From Prorocentrum cordatum (lineage: Eukaryota; Sar; Dinophyceae; Prorocentrales; Prorocentraceae), in assembly GCA_963575745.1 (NCBI GenBank), contig CAUYUJ010015715.1:455929-519928 (forward strand): 64,000 nt of DNA, in the 5' to 3' direction. This document shows positions 44,040 to 54,503 of this stretch, piece after piece. Position numbers and translations under genes: made by a program. The notes below the pieces were generated by a model. The model saw nothing but the letters and a program-made list of their open reading frames with translations, did not search any database and was not told where the DNA came from. The first letter of the stretch is position 1; each line of letters starts with the position of its first letter.

Positions 44040-44177
44040 CTGGCCACAAACGAAGAAACGCGCCTCGCCAGACTTTGTGATGGCCCGGCTGAAAACGAGG
44101 GTCTCTCCCTCGCCGCCCGCCGCGTCGTCCACGTAGGCGAGGTCCACCGAGGCGGTGCGCTGGTTCTTCTTAGGATC
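44040..44177 (-). CDS. SMC1: SMC1 exon 3
   Basis: 46 codons, DPKKNQRTASVDLAYVDD to EARFFVCGQ, matching the N-lobe strand pair of SMC1 that precedes the EYLKRL segment. Acceptor CAG is at 44178-44180 and the GC donor at 44038-44039. The 123-bp intron before it (44178-44300) is filled by a (GAC)n microsatellite. Confidence 0.8.
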
Positions 44178-44206
44178 CTGACGACGACGACGCCGTCGAC
44201 GATGCC

Positions 44207-44244
<38 letters not shown>

Positions 44245-44300
44245 AGACGGCGGCGGCGGCGGCGACGGCGGCGATGGCTGCGGCGGGCGGCGGTGGGGTC

Positions 44301-44404
44301 CTCACCTTCCCTGCGGTAGATGAGGTCGCGGAGCTTCTCGGAACGGAGCACGCGGGCCTGCACCCCGAGGACGAAGCTTATGGCGTCCATAAGGTTCGAC
44401 TTCC
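44301..44404 (-). CDS. SMC1: SMC1 exon 2
   Basis: Starts after CAG (44405-44407) and completes Walker A as GKSNLMDAISFVLG, then QARVLRSEKLRDLIYRREGE. The GK-S/T of the nucleotide-binding loop is intact. The exon ends at GAG with a GA donor (44299-44300). 104 nt, so the phase goes from 1 to 0. The intron before it spans 44405-54400, about 10 kb, and contains a whole LINE. Confidence 0.85.
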
Positions 44405-44922
44405 CTGGCTAGGGCGCGGGCGGGAGAGAGGAGGGCAATGGGGAGTGATAGTGATAGGCTGGAGATCCATTTTTCAGGGCGGGCCACACCCCCGGCTGTC
44501 ACGGAAATGCAGTTGCTAGATGCTGGCCCAAGGCAGCTGCCACAAGGGAGGGCCCGAGACCCCTTCACTGGGCGCCGCAAGGACAAGAAAACGGCGCGGG
44601 AAGACAAAGAAGGAGAGGCACACGAGGCGCACAGCATCGGGACTGCCTCTGCTTCAGCGCGCGCAAAGGTGCCACGCGGGGCCCCTGCCGCCTCGCCGCC
44701 TCGAATTCCGAGCGAGTTGCAGCAGGACTTTGCGCGGTTGTCCGCGGGCCCTGTCTCCCGCGCCGATGTCGAAGCCAGAGCCTGGAAAGCAGGGTGAAAG
44801 CACTAGAGGCAGGACAGGGGGGCGACGCAAGCTAGGCGCACTCGCGCCACGGCGCGCCGCCCCAAAAAAGTGGCGCCACCGCGCGCTGCGCAATCGCAAT
44901 TGGGGCGCTGTTGATTAGAGGA

Positions 44923-45007
44923 GGAGGAGGGGGAGGAGGAGGGGGAGGAGGAGGAGGAGGAGGAGGAGGAGGAGGAGGAGGAGGAGGAGGAGGAGGAGGA
45001 GGAGGAC
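44923..45007. repeat. (GGA)n microsatellite
   Basis: About 85 bp of imperfect GGA repeat inside SMC1 intron 1, downstream of the LINE 3' end. Confidence 0.9.
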
Positions 45008-45410
45008 GAAGGGGAGGTGGTGGCGGATGAGCAGGAGGAGGAAGACAACTATGCGGAAGGGGCGAGCGGCCTCGGAAGGTGCCCAGGTCGGGCGGGGGCG
45101 GCGGGGCGGCGGCATCGGCGGCGGCGGCGGGCCGCAAGGCCACGGTCGGGCCTCCACGCCGCGCCGCCCAGCGGAGGCGAGCTCGCGCGACTGCGTGGAG
45201 CTCGGCAACGGATCTCGGTCGCTCACGGCACGCGCAAATCAGGGTATAGGCTAGATCATGAAGGAGACCGACGGAGAGCAGGGCAGGGGCAGGGAGGGGA
45301 CCAAGGGGGAAAACGAGGATCCGATGCACCGCCGAGGCATCCTGAAAACCCTCGGGGAGCGACGGGAGCATTCGGAAAATATCATCCAGGACGGGGCAGC
45401 TATACTAATG

Positions 45411-48400
45411 CTATATGTCATCTCCCCCCACGGCATATTTACACCACCTGCAACGTAGAGTGGCCTCCCGAAACCTGCGAGAGGTGCACCAGCTATTACG
45501 CAGGGCACAGACCGACGCAATGACAACGCGCTGGGGAGCGATCTGAGCTAGGCGCCCCAGGTACATCATACAATCATCAACTTCGGGGGCCGTGGGGGGG
45601 AGACGGGTGAAACATTGGATGCGCTTGCTAATCGTGCACCGCGGGGCGAGGGGGCGGTCAGAGCTCAGTAGGCGACCAACTTGTCTTTGCAGCGGGGGCG
45701 TCAGAGGCGGCAGCCGAGGGGGAGCAGTGACCGTGTCGTAGTTTTCGATCAGGGCCATGATGGAGCATGTCTTGATGAGGGGGTGTCTTTTCCAAAGGAT
45801 AACACATTCATCGGATTCGGCGAATTCTTCGAGCTCGCGTCGGATGGCGAAGAACGAGGACGAATAATGAGCGATACGAAACATCGCATCACGGCGCATA
45901 CATTCGAGATCACGTATCTGAACTCTGGCCCCCACGGAGGTGAGGTCTTGTAACAGCACAGTCGGGATGGCGTTTCTCGGCGCGTTGGTGAGAGCCTGTC
46001 CGGCCTCGCGCAGACGGTCCAGAGCGAATATGGCGGGCAGGAAGACTTCCCCGATGAACGTGAGGCAGGAGAACCCATGCACATTTAACCTGGCTATGCT
46101 CTTGATGAGTCCCAGAAACAAGCTCTTGATACTTTTGGCCCTCCCCTCCATCTTCCGCACAGGTCCTTCCCAGCTCAACGACTTAGCTTCCCACCCAAGA
46201 ACCACCCCAAGATATCGGGCAGCAGTAGCGATATCCCTGCGGATGCCAATCTCGCGGAGCTCATTCTTAAACTCAGCGATCGAGGGCCGGCTGTAAGCCA
46301 CAATAACCGTCTTCTTGATACGCAAAATAAGTCCTGCCGCACCTGCAGCAACAATCCAAACCTCGAGAGCCAGCGAGAGGGCCTGATAAATGTCCCTGGA
46401 GACGATCCCGACGTCGTCGGCGAAGGCCCGCACGAGGCCGAGGTGGGCGGTGATCTTGCAGCGCATGAGCCTGGGGATCGGGTCCATGGCCAACGCAAAA
46501 ATTGATCCAGAAAGCGGGTACCCTTGTTTGATTCCCCGCTCCTGCCAGTAAAAGTGCCCACGGAGCCCACAGAAGAAAATATCAATGCGCACGTGCAAGT
46601 ACAGGGCCGTCACGGCCGCGCGGATGTGGGAGGGGACATTCATGACGAGGAGGATCCAGGAGATCATGCTGTGGGGGAGGCTGGGGAAGGCGGCCTTCAC
46701 GTCGAAGGCGGCAAAACCGTGTCGCGATGCAAATGCTGGCAGTACCAGTGGAGCGCTTTTGCCTCGATGTCTAGGATATTGTTAGTCATGCTCCTGCCTT
46801 TAATGGAACCCTTCTGGACATCGAGGCAAGTTTGCTCACGCATCAGGCCCATCGGAACGTTGATCGCCGTGGAGACGATCTTATTGCAGGCGCTGCTGAG
46901 GGTGATGGGCCTAGTGCTTTCAGCCGCTCGAAAGATGCCAGTGCCCAGAGCGTCCGAAGCTTGTTCGCCTGTTGCCAGAAACACAACCATTCCGCGGTTG
47001 AAATCGTCCCCAGGAAGTTCGCCTCTCAGAACCAGAGAATATAAATTGGTGACCTATGGGCCTCCGCGGGCCCAGCACGAGTACGGGATCCCATCGGGCC
47101 CAGGGGCGCCGTCGTAAATGTTAGAGACGATGTGGTGGATCTCGGGGAGCTCTAGAGTCCAATGGATGCCTGGCGGGCACTGCTGAACATACGGCCTCAG
47201 AAGCTCGCGAACATGACTGGCTCCAGACAACCCTCTGTGAACTTGCCCCCAGCGCTGTGCAAGAGCGAGCCCAACTTCATGGGGGGTCATGCAAATGCTG
47301 CCCCCTAGGATCCACGACGCCAGCCAGAGAAACTCTTTTCTGAAACTTGCCCCAGGCGGATGTGTAGGATTCCAGCCGAGCTTTCTGGGTGGCCTTCTGC
47401 TGGGGGCCCATGGAGGTCGCCTCGAGTTCGGCCTGGCGCTCCTGGATCCTCTGGAGGGAGAGACCTCGCAGACGCTCGTGAAATTGACGCTCGTCTGCCC
47501 CAGCGGCGCCAACGATATGCACGCATTGGCCAAGCTGCGGGTAGCATCGGACAGCGCGAGCAACCAACTCAGCGTGTCCCTGAGCAACAGCACGCATTAA
47601 ACTGAGCGACCATGTGATCCGCTCGTCGGTACTCTGAGCTGGCCGAAGCGCAAGTCTGTCTCGGACTTGCTTGGCGGCTCCTCGAGACGAATCTCGGGCT
47701 TCCTGCAAGGCAACTTGGAGGTCCTGATGAAACGAGCCATGGTCCCCCAAGAGCTTCTCCATCTCCTCCTTAAACCAGGGTACCTCGAGACCCAAGACGG
47801 GATTTTGCCATTCCCAGGAGACCCAGGAGGAGTAAGCGCAAGGCAGACGGGGACGTGGTCACTCGGATTGCCTTTCTTGTTTGGGACGCCCAAGACGAGG
47901 CTGTTAAGGTAGAGGTCCAGGGCCTGGGCAGGGTAGAGGTTGGTGTAAATCCTATCGAGTCGACCTGGACTGACTCCCTGCTGAGGAACGTGCGCAGCAT
48001 GCGTAAACCCGGGCTGATCTACCTCAAGCAGATCAGGAAACTTGTGGGCAAACTCGCTGGCGTGGGCGTTCTTCGGCACCACTGTGCGTCCGTCACTGCG
48101 AGGCCAACTCTCGCCCAGGCTGGGGAAGTTCCAATCGCCCATTCTGACAGATAACCCTCGACCTTGCGGAAGGATAACATTGCGAAGGCACGGCAAAACC
48201 TCGGATTGTTGACGACGACGGAGCTTGGGGTTGAGATGCATGTCGATGACTTGCAGAGCCCCCGGAGGCCCTGAGAGAAGAAGACTGTGGAGGCGCCCCT
48301 GAATGTGCACATGATGAGAGTGAGTGGAGAACATCTGGGACAGAGAAGGGTGACTAGCAATCATGCAGCCGCCAGCTCCCTCACGCTGATGGACGGTGCC

Positions 48401-48658
48401 GAAAAAGTGCGAACCTTGAATATCATGCTGAAACAGTCTCATGCCCTCGCGATTACCATGGGTCTCCTGGAGTCCGATAACTGAATGTCCCTGAACAAAT
48501 TTAATGCAAAACTGGTGTTTCGCTCTAGTAACCTCGATCGGTGTACTGGTGGAACCGAAAAGCCCTCCGGAGTTCCAAGAGACTGCTGAAAACTGCTGTC
48601 GTATCTGAAACGGAACTGAACTAGCCGCGCAGCTGCTGGACGACCCAGGCGAACACAA
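45411..48658 (-). pseudogene. LINE ORF2: endonuclease, reverse transcriptase, Cys-rich end
   Basis: The APE endonuclease frame (48658-47597) has FSAVSWNSGG, VIGLQETHG (Glu), VRMGDWNFPSL (Asp, Asn) and NPSDHVPV (Asp-His). A middle part in other frames has GAPGPDGIPYSCW, RPITLSSACNKIVS and QKGSIKGRSMTNNILD. The RT core frame (46700-45411) has RGIKQGYPLSGSIFALAMDP and VRAFADDVGIV with the catalytic FADD, then a long C-terminal part ending in LRCRWCKYA. Such proteins nick the target and prime reverse transcription there. At least three frame changes break the ORF. The APE and RT catalytic residues themselves remain. Confidence 0.75.
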
Positions 48659-48706
48659 AGAGAAAGAGGAAGAGGAGGTGCCATCATCTGCACTATCAGA
48701 ACTAGA

Positions 48707-50548
48707 TCAGCCCCGCGCTTGCACGGCCGACCCCGCCGGTGCACAAGGCGACAGAGACCCCGAATAAGAAAGAGTAGCTCTGCGAATCCTTCTCGCAGGT
48801 GCACTCGGAGGCGTGCAAAGCGTGGATGTGGCAGGCAGAGTAGCGCCGACTCGGGCCTTCAGGCCTGCAGTCGATCCAGGAGGGGAAGTAGTGGAGCCCG
48901 CACCGCAGGTCGCAGCGCAGGATGAGGTAGAAACGCCAAAAGGACTTGGCGCGATGCTCTGGACGTCTGAGTCAGTGTCGTCAGCAGGGAGCTGCACGCG
49001 CGGCGTGTGAATTTCCTTGCCCATGGCAATGCGGATCCAGGAGCTGGCCATCTCCTGCGTGATATCGACGGTCTTGAGGCTGTCCATTTCGTGGTGGATG
49101 TCCATCTGCTCGTTGGAGCTCTCGGCCAGCGCGAAGAGTACCCCTACGTCTTCTCCCCGATCCATGAACAGCACACCTTTCGTCGGGTTGCTGCCGATCT
49201 TCATGCAGCTGAGGTCTGGTAGGTTGGCGCGCTTCAGGTGATCCACGAACTGCTGCCAGAGCTGGCCGAGAAAGCAATCCTTCTTGCGGACGTCGAGCGA
49301 TGCATCCATCCGTGCTCGAAGAGGGCGTCGCCGTTGCCAACGGTCAGTCCAGGACAGACCTTCAGCGCGGACCTTATCTAGAAAGGCTCGAGCGTGCAGG
49401 TTGGATCCGAACTTGATCGAGTAGCTGTGGTTCAGGTTATATGCTTTGACCTCGGCGTGCATGGCCATGTCCTGGGGCTTCGCCTCGATGGCAGCTTTCG
49501 CGTGGGTGCGCATGACCGTGGCGAGCATATTGTTCGGAAAGCCGCCAATCCAAAAAGTGCACGGGTCCGACTCGTAGGCGTCCCTCGCGAGGATGCTGGC
49601 GGCGGCAGAGGTGGCGGAGCCCGCCGAGGATGGCGGCCGAGAGGGCGTCCCGCTGGAACGTGAAGTCGACAGAGAGGATGACAGGGCCTTCAGCTCCTGG
49701 TCGAGCTTCTCCTCGAGCCTCGCCTCCAGCTGCTGGAGGATTGCGGAGCCCTGGGCATATTCGATCGCCTTGCGCGTCTCCTTCGCCTGCTGGTCCATCC
49801 TTTCGTTCAGCTCGCTGATGGCCTGGTCGTGCTTCTGCAGGGCGGTGTCTATCTCAGTCTTAGTAGCGATGGCTTCCTTTTCCCGGTCGGCTTCCATGGA
49901 TTTCGTGAAATTCAACAGGTCGGCGAGAGACGGCTGAGGTGGCTCTTCTTTCATGGGTTCCTCAGTGGCGGCAGTAGCGGACGGGCAAGCCATGGCCCCA
50001 GGATCAGCACCGTCACCTTGGCCACGCTCATCGGCATTCTCCTCTTTGCAATCTTCGTCGGGGGAGTCTTTGACCTCGTCGCGCGCGAGGTCGAAGTGTG
50101 CAGGCACTGCGGGTTTTCGCTCATGCGACGGTGCGGTCGACCCTTCCTCAACCTCCATCGGGCCGAGGGCGGAGGTGAGCTTCTTGTGCCACGCGGGGTC
50201 GGCGCACTCGCCCATGGGCTCGTCTTTGTCTGAGTCGGTGTCGTGGACGACATGGGTCTTCGCAGCACGACCATCAGGATGCGTAGCGGCAGCTACCTCG
50301 GGCCCTCGCTTGCGACCGTTCTCCTTCCATGGGTCGTCGGGCTGGAGCGGGTCGAACGCGTTGGAACACTTGCCTTTGTCACAGTGGCCGCCCTTGCCCC
50401 TCACAAGCTTGCCACCCTTGCCGAAGTACATCTGCGTGGGAACATAATTATCTTGCTTGGCTCCGAATGGTGATGGCTGTGCACGCTCCCCGCTCGTAGC
50501 CGTCCCTGGGCAGGCTGCCTGGGGGGCGGCGTCGTCGGCGCTGACCAT
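48707..50548 (-). CDS. LINE ORF1 protein
   Basis: 613 codons from ATG 50548 (MVSADDAAPQAACPG), chosen because the frame upstream is hydrophobic and overlaps the leader-like sequence. The first 270 residues are polar and acidic/basic. A coiled coil follows (ALQKHDQAISELNERMDQQA, LQQLEARLEEKLDQELKAL), then a Ser-rich linker, and then a globular region (DPCTFWIGGFPNNM to NLHARAFLDKVRAEGLSW) with the look of an RRM-type fold. This coiled coil plus RNA-binding layout is usual for ORF1 proteins, which coat LINE RNA. The frame is intact. Confidence 0.65.
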   Translation of the reverse strand: MVSADDAAPQAACPGTATSGERAQPSPFGAKQDNYVPTQMYFGKGGKLVRGKGGHCDKGKCSNAFDPLQPDDPWKENGRKRGPEVAAATHPDGRAAKTHVVHDTDSDKDEPMGECADPAWHKKLTSALGPMEVEEGSTAPSHERKPAVPAHFDLARDEVKDSPDEDCKEENADERGQGDGADPGAMACPSATAATEEPMKEEPPQPSLADLLNFTKSMEADREKEAIATKTEIDTALQKHDQAISELNERMDQQAKETRKAIEYAQGSAILQQLEARLEEKLDQELKALSSSLSTSRSSGTPSRPPSSAGSATSAAASILARDAYESDPCTFWIGGFPNNMLATVMRTHAKAAIEAKPQDMAMHAEVKAYNLNHSYSIKFGSNLHARAFLDKVRAEGLSWTDRWQRRRPLRARMDASLDVRKKDCFLGQLWQQFVDHLKRANLPDLSCMKIGSNPTKGVLFMDRGEDVGVLFALAESSNEQMDIHHEMDSLKTVDITQEMASSWIRIAMGKEIHTPRVQLPADDTDSDVQSIAPSPFGVSTSSCAATCGAGSTTSPPGSTAGLKARVGATLPATSTLCTPPSAPARRIRRATLSYSGSLSPCAPAGSAVQARG

Positions 50549-50671
50549 CGCGGGATCCACTGGAGTGACGCGCGTGGCGTCGAACAAAAAGGGGAGAAGA
50601 AGTGTCCGCCAGTGCACGACACACTGGATCGCTCGAAAGAGAGCTGCCCGCTCACATGGGACCTGATCCCA

Positions 50672-50693
50672 CTTGAACCAAAATGGCAACGGA
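50672..50693 (-). other. DinoSL-like sequence at the LINE 5' end
   Basis: Minus-strand match to the 22-nt leader with two substitutions (20 of 22), core CCATTTTGGTTCAAG. It lies about 125 bp upstream of the ORF1 ATG and is preceded, on the minus strand, by a T-run and pyrimidine-rich DNA. Confidence 0.75.
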
Positions 50694-50699
50694 AAAAAA

Positions 50700-51900
50700 C
50701 AGGAGAAGGAACAACAGCAGGGACAAGAGTAGGGAGAGCAGGGCACCCACGACTCGCATATTTTTCCAAAGAAAAACAGGAACGGCAGATCGAGAAATCC
50801 GCTGCCCCTCAGGAGGACTATCCCAATCGCGCGATGCATGGTCAAGCAAACACAACGAGGCACGTGCATTGCAAGTTGCAGCAACAAATTGCATTGCGGT
50901 TGGAAAAACGCAATGGCAATCCAAGCGGTCGCAACTGGGACCAGACAGGCCGGCCAACACACTGACACCAAGACTCCATAGGGGAGGAAGACGACAGACG
51001 AGGAGGAGGAGGAGGAGAAATATTAAAAAAAGAGCGGCAAACAGCTCGCGCGTGCGTAGGCCAGCCCGTGTGGATGGCGCCAGCACAAAAGACCTCGCGC
51101 GCACAAACGAGACAGAAAACATAGCAAACCTGCAAACACTGAATTCGCTGACCCGGCAGCGACGGCGAAACGCCGTGACGAATTCTAAAACCCGACAACA
51201 GATGGGGGCATCAGGCATACGCGTTCGTGCGAAGCACGTAACTTTGCGAGAGCTTTCGAACGAATGAGGAGCATCAGGCCGAAAAGAGCCAGGCCTATGG
51301 CACCCACTGCGCGCCACTGGGGCGGCTCCCATGAACAGGGGGTGGTCCACAAGAGCGGGCACAAGAGTGACAAAAACTGCCCCGCTCCGGCAAGCGGCAT
51401 GGAGCATGCGCACCCCCTGCATTCAAACACGGGCGGCGGAGGAGAGGAGAGGATGGAGCTTCCAGCATCTTCTGCGTGACCGTTTGTCCAGATCTGGAGC
51501 TCCAGCACGCGGGGGGGGGGGGGAGCGAGGACGAGACAAGCAAAGGAGGCGGAGAACAGGCCAACCCCAGCAGGGCTAGCTGGCGCTCCGCCTCCAGGAT
51601 GCGAGAGCGGGATGAGAGAGACGAGGGGGAAAGGGAAAGGGCACCTCTGAACAAGTGGTGGGTGAAGCACGTCACGCAGACCATCGGCCACGTGGCCTGG
51701 AATAAAAAGGGGGAATGCCCTGAAATCACCGCGCTGCCATTGTCACAGTGTCGGTGCGCGGCCTCCGCCAGAATCTCCACAAAGTGTCCTGGGCGGGCGG
51801 GCCATCTGGTCGGCCTGCACGAAAGACGTCTGCCAGTCAAGGAGGGAAACGGGAAGGGGTAAGAAGGCGGTGAGAACGGGGGGGAGGAACGGAGGAACAT
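50700..51900. other. SMC1 intron 1, region upstream of the LINE
   Basis: No exon could be supported. The long minus-strand frame here is Leu/Cys/Ser-rich and lacks motifs. G-run at 51510-51523. Confidence 0.5.
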
Positions 51901-52089
51901 GGAGGAACGCACTCGACAAGCGTCGCTGGTGCGGTGGTGCCGTTCCTGCCGTTCAGGCGTCCGAGACTCGCTGGCACAGCGATTCGCACAGGGAGGGGTG
52001 GAGGGGGGGGGGGAGGAGGGGACCGACCAGGAGGAGGGGACCGACAGCCACCGCCCCGAGGGGCGCCAGGGGCCAGGGGGCCCCTGACG

Positions 52090-52880
52090 TCAAAGATTGC
52101 ATGCAGAGATGCGCACGGAGAGGCTGCGAGCGCACTCCTGCGCCGTCTGGGCGCCGGCGGCTGGATGCGGGGCGGGCGGGGAGGAATGAGGAAAACGTGC
52201 AGCCCTCCTGGTTGCCCTGGTGGCCGGTCGGACCGTCCACTGTCGCGTGCCCTCTGCGCATGCGCAGGGTCGCGACCGTCGTGTGCCCCGTGCGGCTCCC
52301 CTGGAGAGCCACGCGGAGGGCTCCATCCACGGCGCACAGCAGCGCGCGCCGTGGGCCCTGTGCGGGGCGTGAGAGGCCCAAGCGCGCTGCCGCACCTCCC
52401 CTTCCGGCCCTGCGAGTCTGGAGAGGAGGTGCAGAGCATCAGCAAGCGTCGTCCCGGCGGTGCTGGCGAACGCGGGGAAAAGGCGGCGCGCAGCTGGACA
52501 GCGCGCGAAGTGGGCCACGCAGTCCTCGTGCCCGCCGCGCCAAAGGAGACAGGCCCCGCGACCTTGAAATCGGCAGCTCGTGCTACACCCGACGCGCAGC
52601 AGACGCAGGTGAGCGGTTTGGACACGCGGTGTGCAGTATCGAGCAAGTAGCTGCATGCGGGCCACAACGCGAGCAAAGCGGCGTCTGGGCACCGCCACGG
52701 CAAGGCAGCGATCCAGCCGCCTGCGCAGATGCCAGAAAGCGCCCTCCCCAGCCAGCGCCTGAGCAAAATCGACTTCCCGGCGCTGCCAGCCCGACTGCTC
52801 CGTCAACCAATGTTCGCCGTGCGGTGCCCGACGTTGAAGAAGAACTCCGACCGGATCGACCGCATCGTCGAGTAGCAAGA
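52090..52880 (-). pseudogene. 3' fragment of a second LINE (Cys/His C-terminus)
   Basis: A minus-strand frame with ARMQLLARYCTPRVQTAH, then CSTSCRFQGRGACLLWRGGHEDCVAHFARCP. The C-x2-C...H...C layout with a final H-F-A-R-C-P is the zinc-binding end found in many LINE ORF2 proteins. The RT core is absent, so this is a 5'-truncated copy, in the same orientation as the larger LINE. Confidence 0.5.
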
Positions 52881-52959
52881 GTAAAGGCCGCGGCCGCCAC
52901 GCCTCCACATAAAGGCTCCCAAGACGGCTCCCAAAGGGCCCTAAGAAGGTCCAAGAGGC

Positions 52960-53235
52960 CTCCCAGACGCCCAAGATGGGCTCCAAGACGACCACGAAGC
53001 ACCCCAAGAGGGCCCAGAGAGGTTCCCAAGACGGCTTCCGACGGCGTCAGACGGGCCAGGAACGCCGTAAGACAGCCAAAGGAGCCCCCAAGAGGTCCCC
53101 AAAGGCCCCCGAAGGCCCCCCAAAGGCCCCCCAAAGGCCCAAAGGAGGCCCCCAAGAGGCCTCTAAGAGGCCCCCAAGAAGCTCCACGGAGGCCCCAAGA
53201 ATGACCCAAGAAGCTCCCAAGAGGTCTCCTCATCC
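52960..53235. repeat. AGGCCCCCAAGA-type degenerate repeat
   Basis: Irregular units of about 11 bp (AAGGCCCCCAA, AGGCCCCCGAAGG) with longer AAGA(G/C)G spacers. The minus strand reads as GLWGAFGGLWGPLGG-type text, which is a product of the repeat. Confidence 0.75.
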
Positions 53236-53402
53236 TTCTCCTCACTCCTTTTCCCTCACTCTCCTCATCCTCCACTTCCTCCCCCACGTGTTCCCCAAAT
53301 GGCTCCCACAACGGCTGGGGGAACGCATGGTCCAATAGCGTGGCCAACCTTGGCCCAAACGTTTAGCCACATAGGCGTATGCTGAATAGCAGGGGTCGGC
53401 GA

Positions 53403-54033
53403 CGATTCGCCGTAAGCGTCTTCGATAAATATCAAATATGAAACTTCCTGCCCAATTGCTTATCCGATTCTCCCTGCTGTAAACCCAGACATCGCGCGCC
53501 ACGCGTCGCACGGTCGACGGTCGCGGGCATGCGCTTGTCAGTGCAACCCTTTCCCCTAAGTGCACGTTTGAGCCGTACTTCCTCGCCTGTCTCCAAGTTC
53601 ACGATCATTATGGCCACGTCCCGTATGTTTGGCCACAGCAGAGGGACCTCATCAGCAAAGCGAGAACTCGTCAATGGTAGGTCCGAGGAGTCTATGAAGA
53701 CGCCGTGATGCGGTCCCGTGCGGCGTTTGTCCAGGCTCTCCCATCTCATCCTCAACATCCTGAAAGTAACTTCCACTACGACTGCATATTAGGAGCTGAC
53801 CGGGTCGTCCTGCTTGACACTCCTATGCAATTTCGACCTGCCTACTTATTGTTCTGGTCATCGCTGTGGCTCCCTGCTTCGCGTGTAATCTCTTCATGAG
53901 GCTGATGCCGGAATGCGGGGCACTCTGCTCGTGCAATGCCGCCCATAGCGTGTCGTGCTCAACCTTACTGAACGGCTTGGCCAAATCCGCCATGCCGACC
54001 CAAAAACTCCGTGTTGTAGACTCTGCTCCCCTC
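53403..54033 (-). pseudogene. LINE reverse transcriptase remnant, different family
   Basis: Minus-strand sense over two or three frames: VGMADLAKPFSKVEHDTLW (motif A, normally D-x-x-x-A-F), then after a stop GVKQDDPVSSLI (motif B, normally GVKQGDPLS) and SRFADEVPLLW (FADD altered to FADE, a lost catalytic Asp). The order and spacing are those of non-LTR reverse transcriptases. It is not a copy of the 45-50 kb LINE, whose motifs differ. Clearly inactive. Confidence 0.65.
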
Positions 54034-54400
54034 GAAAAGGATTATTTTCCGGATTTCGAATCCTGTTGGCCGAGTCGCGGCGAGGGAAGTCCCTGCTCCC
54101 CTCGAAAAGGAAGGATGAAAGGGTGGGGAAGAACGGGGAGGAAAAAGAGGGGGAGCAGGAGAAAGCAGGGGGAAAAGGACTGGGAGAGGGATGAGCAAGG
54201 GGATACGACTGTGCGTGGGAGGAAGGAGGAGGAGAAGAAGGAAGAGAAGGAAGAGAAAATGGAGGAAGAAGAGGATAGGGGAGGAGGAAGTACGGAATAC
54301 GATTAGGAGGACAATGAAGAGGGGGACGAGACGGATGAGAAGCGAATGTAGCAGATGAGAAAAAAGGCGAAGGGGAGGCGGAGGAGTAAAGTATGGCGTC

Positions 54401-54503
54401 CTGCACCGTTGGGCCCGATGACGCAGGTGAACTTCCTGAAGGGCCCGATCAGCTGGCGGCCCTCGTACGACTTGAAGTTCTCGACGACGATCTGAGAGAT
54501 CAT
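54401..54503 (-). CDS. SMC1: SMC1 exon 1: N-terminus with Walker A start
   Basis: SMC1 is the cohesin ATPase that, with SMC3, SCC1 and SCC3, holds sister chromatids together. This exon gives MISQIVVENFKSYEGRQLI, then GPFRKFTCVIGPNGAG, the N-terminus and first part of the Walker A loop, closely like SMC1 of animals and fungi. The ATG is 54501-54503. An AG 11 bases upstream (CCCCTTAG) could be the trans-splice acceptor. The exon ends GGTGCAG with a GA donor (54399-54400). The next exon supplies GKSNLMDA in phase. Exons 1-6 at 54401-54503, 44301-44404, 44040-44177, 42554-42903, 42013-42211 and 41437-41485 all join in phase to about 320 codons. Hinge, second coiled coil and C-terminal ATPase half are not seen in this window, so the gene is either very long or truncated. 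Confidence 0.85.

Larger units (their letters stand above)
45411..50693 (-). mobile_element. Near-complete APE-type LINE inside SMC1 intron 1
   Basis: Minus-strand order: DinoSL-like sequence at 50672-50693, ORF1 (50548 to 48707), and endonuclease plus reverse transcriptase (about 48658 to 45411). It has the same orientation as SMC1. The 3' end lies near 45.4 kb or a little below. No clear target-site duplication or poly(A) tail was identified. ORF2 has several frame changes, so the copy is probably inactive but not old. Confidence 0.8.

Noticed and set aside
44178-44300. Arg-rich insertion inside SMC1 between exons 2 and 3
   Set aside because: The open frame comes from a (GAC)n microsatellite. 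Splicing it out through GA-AG restores the SMC1 alignment in phase.
52583-53347. Gly/Leu/Trp-rich minus-strand protein
   Set aside because: It is produced by the AGGCCCCCAAG repeat, with no motif or splice support.
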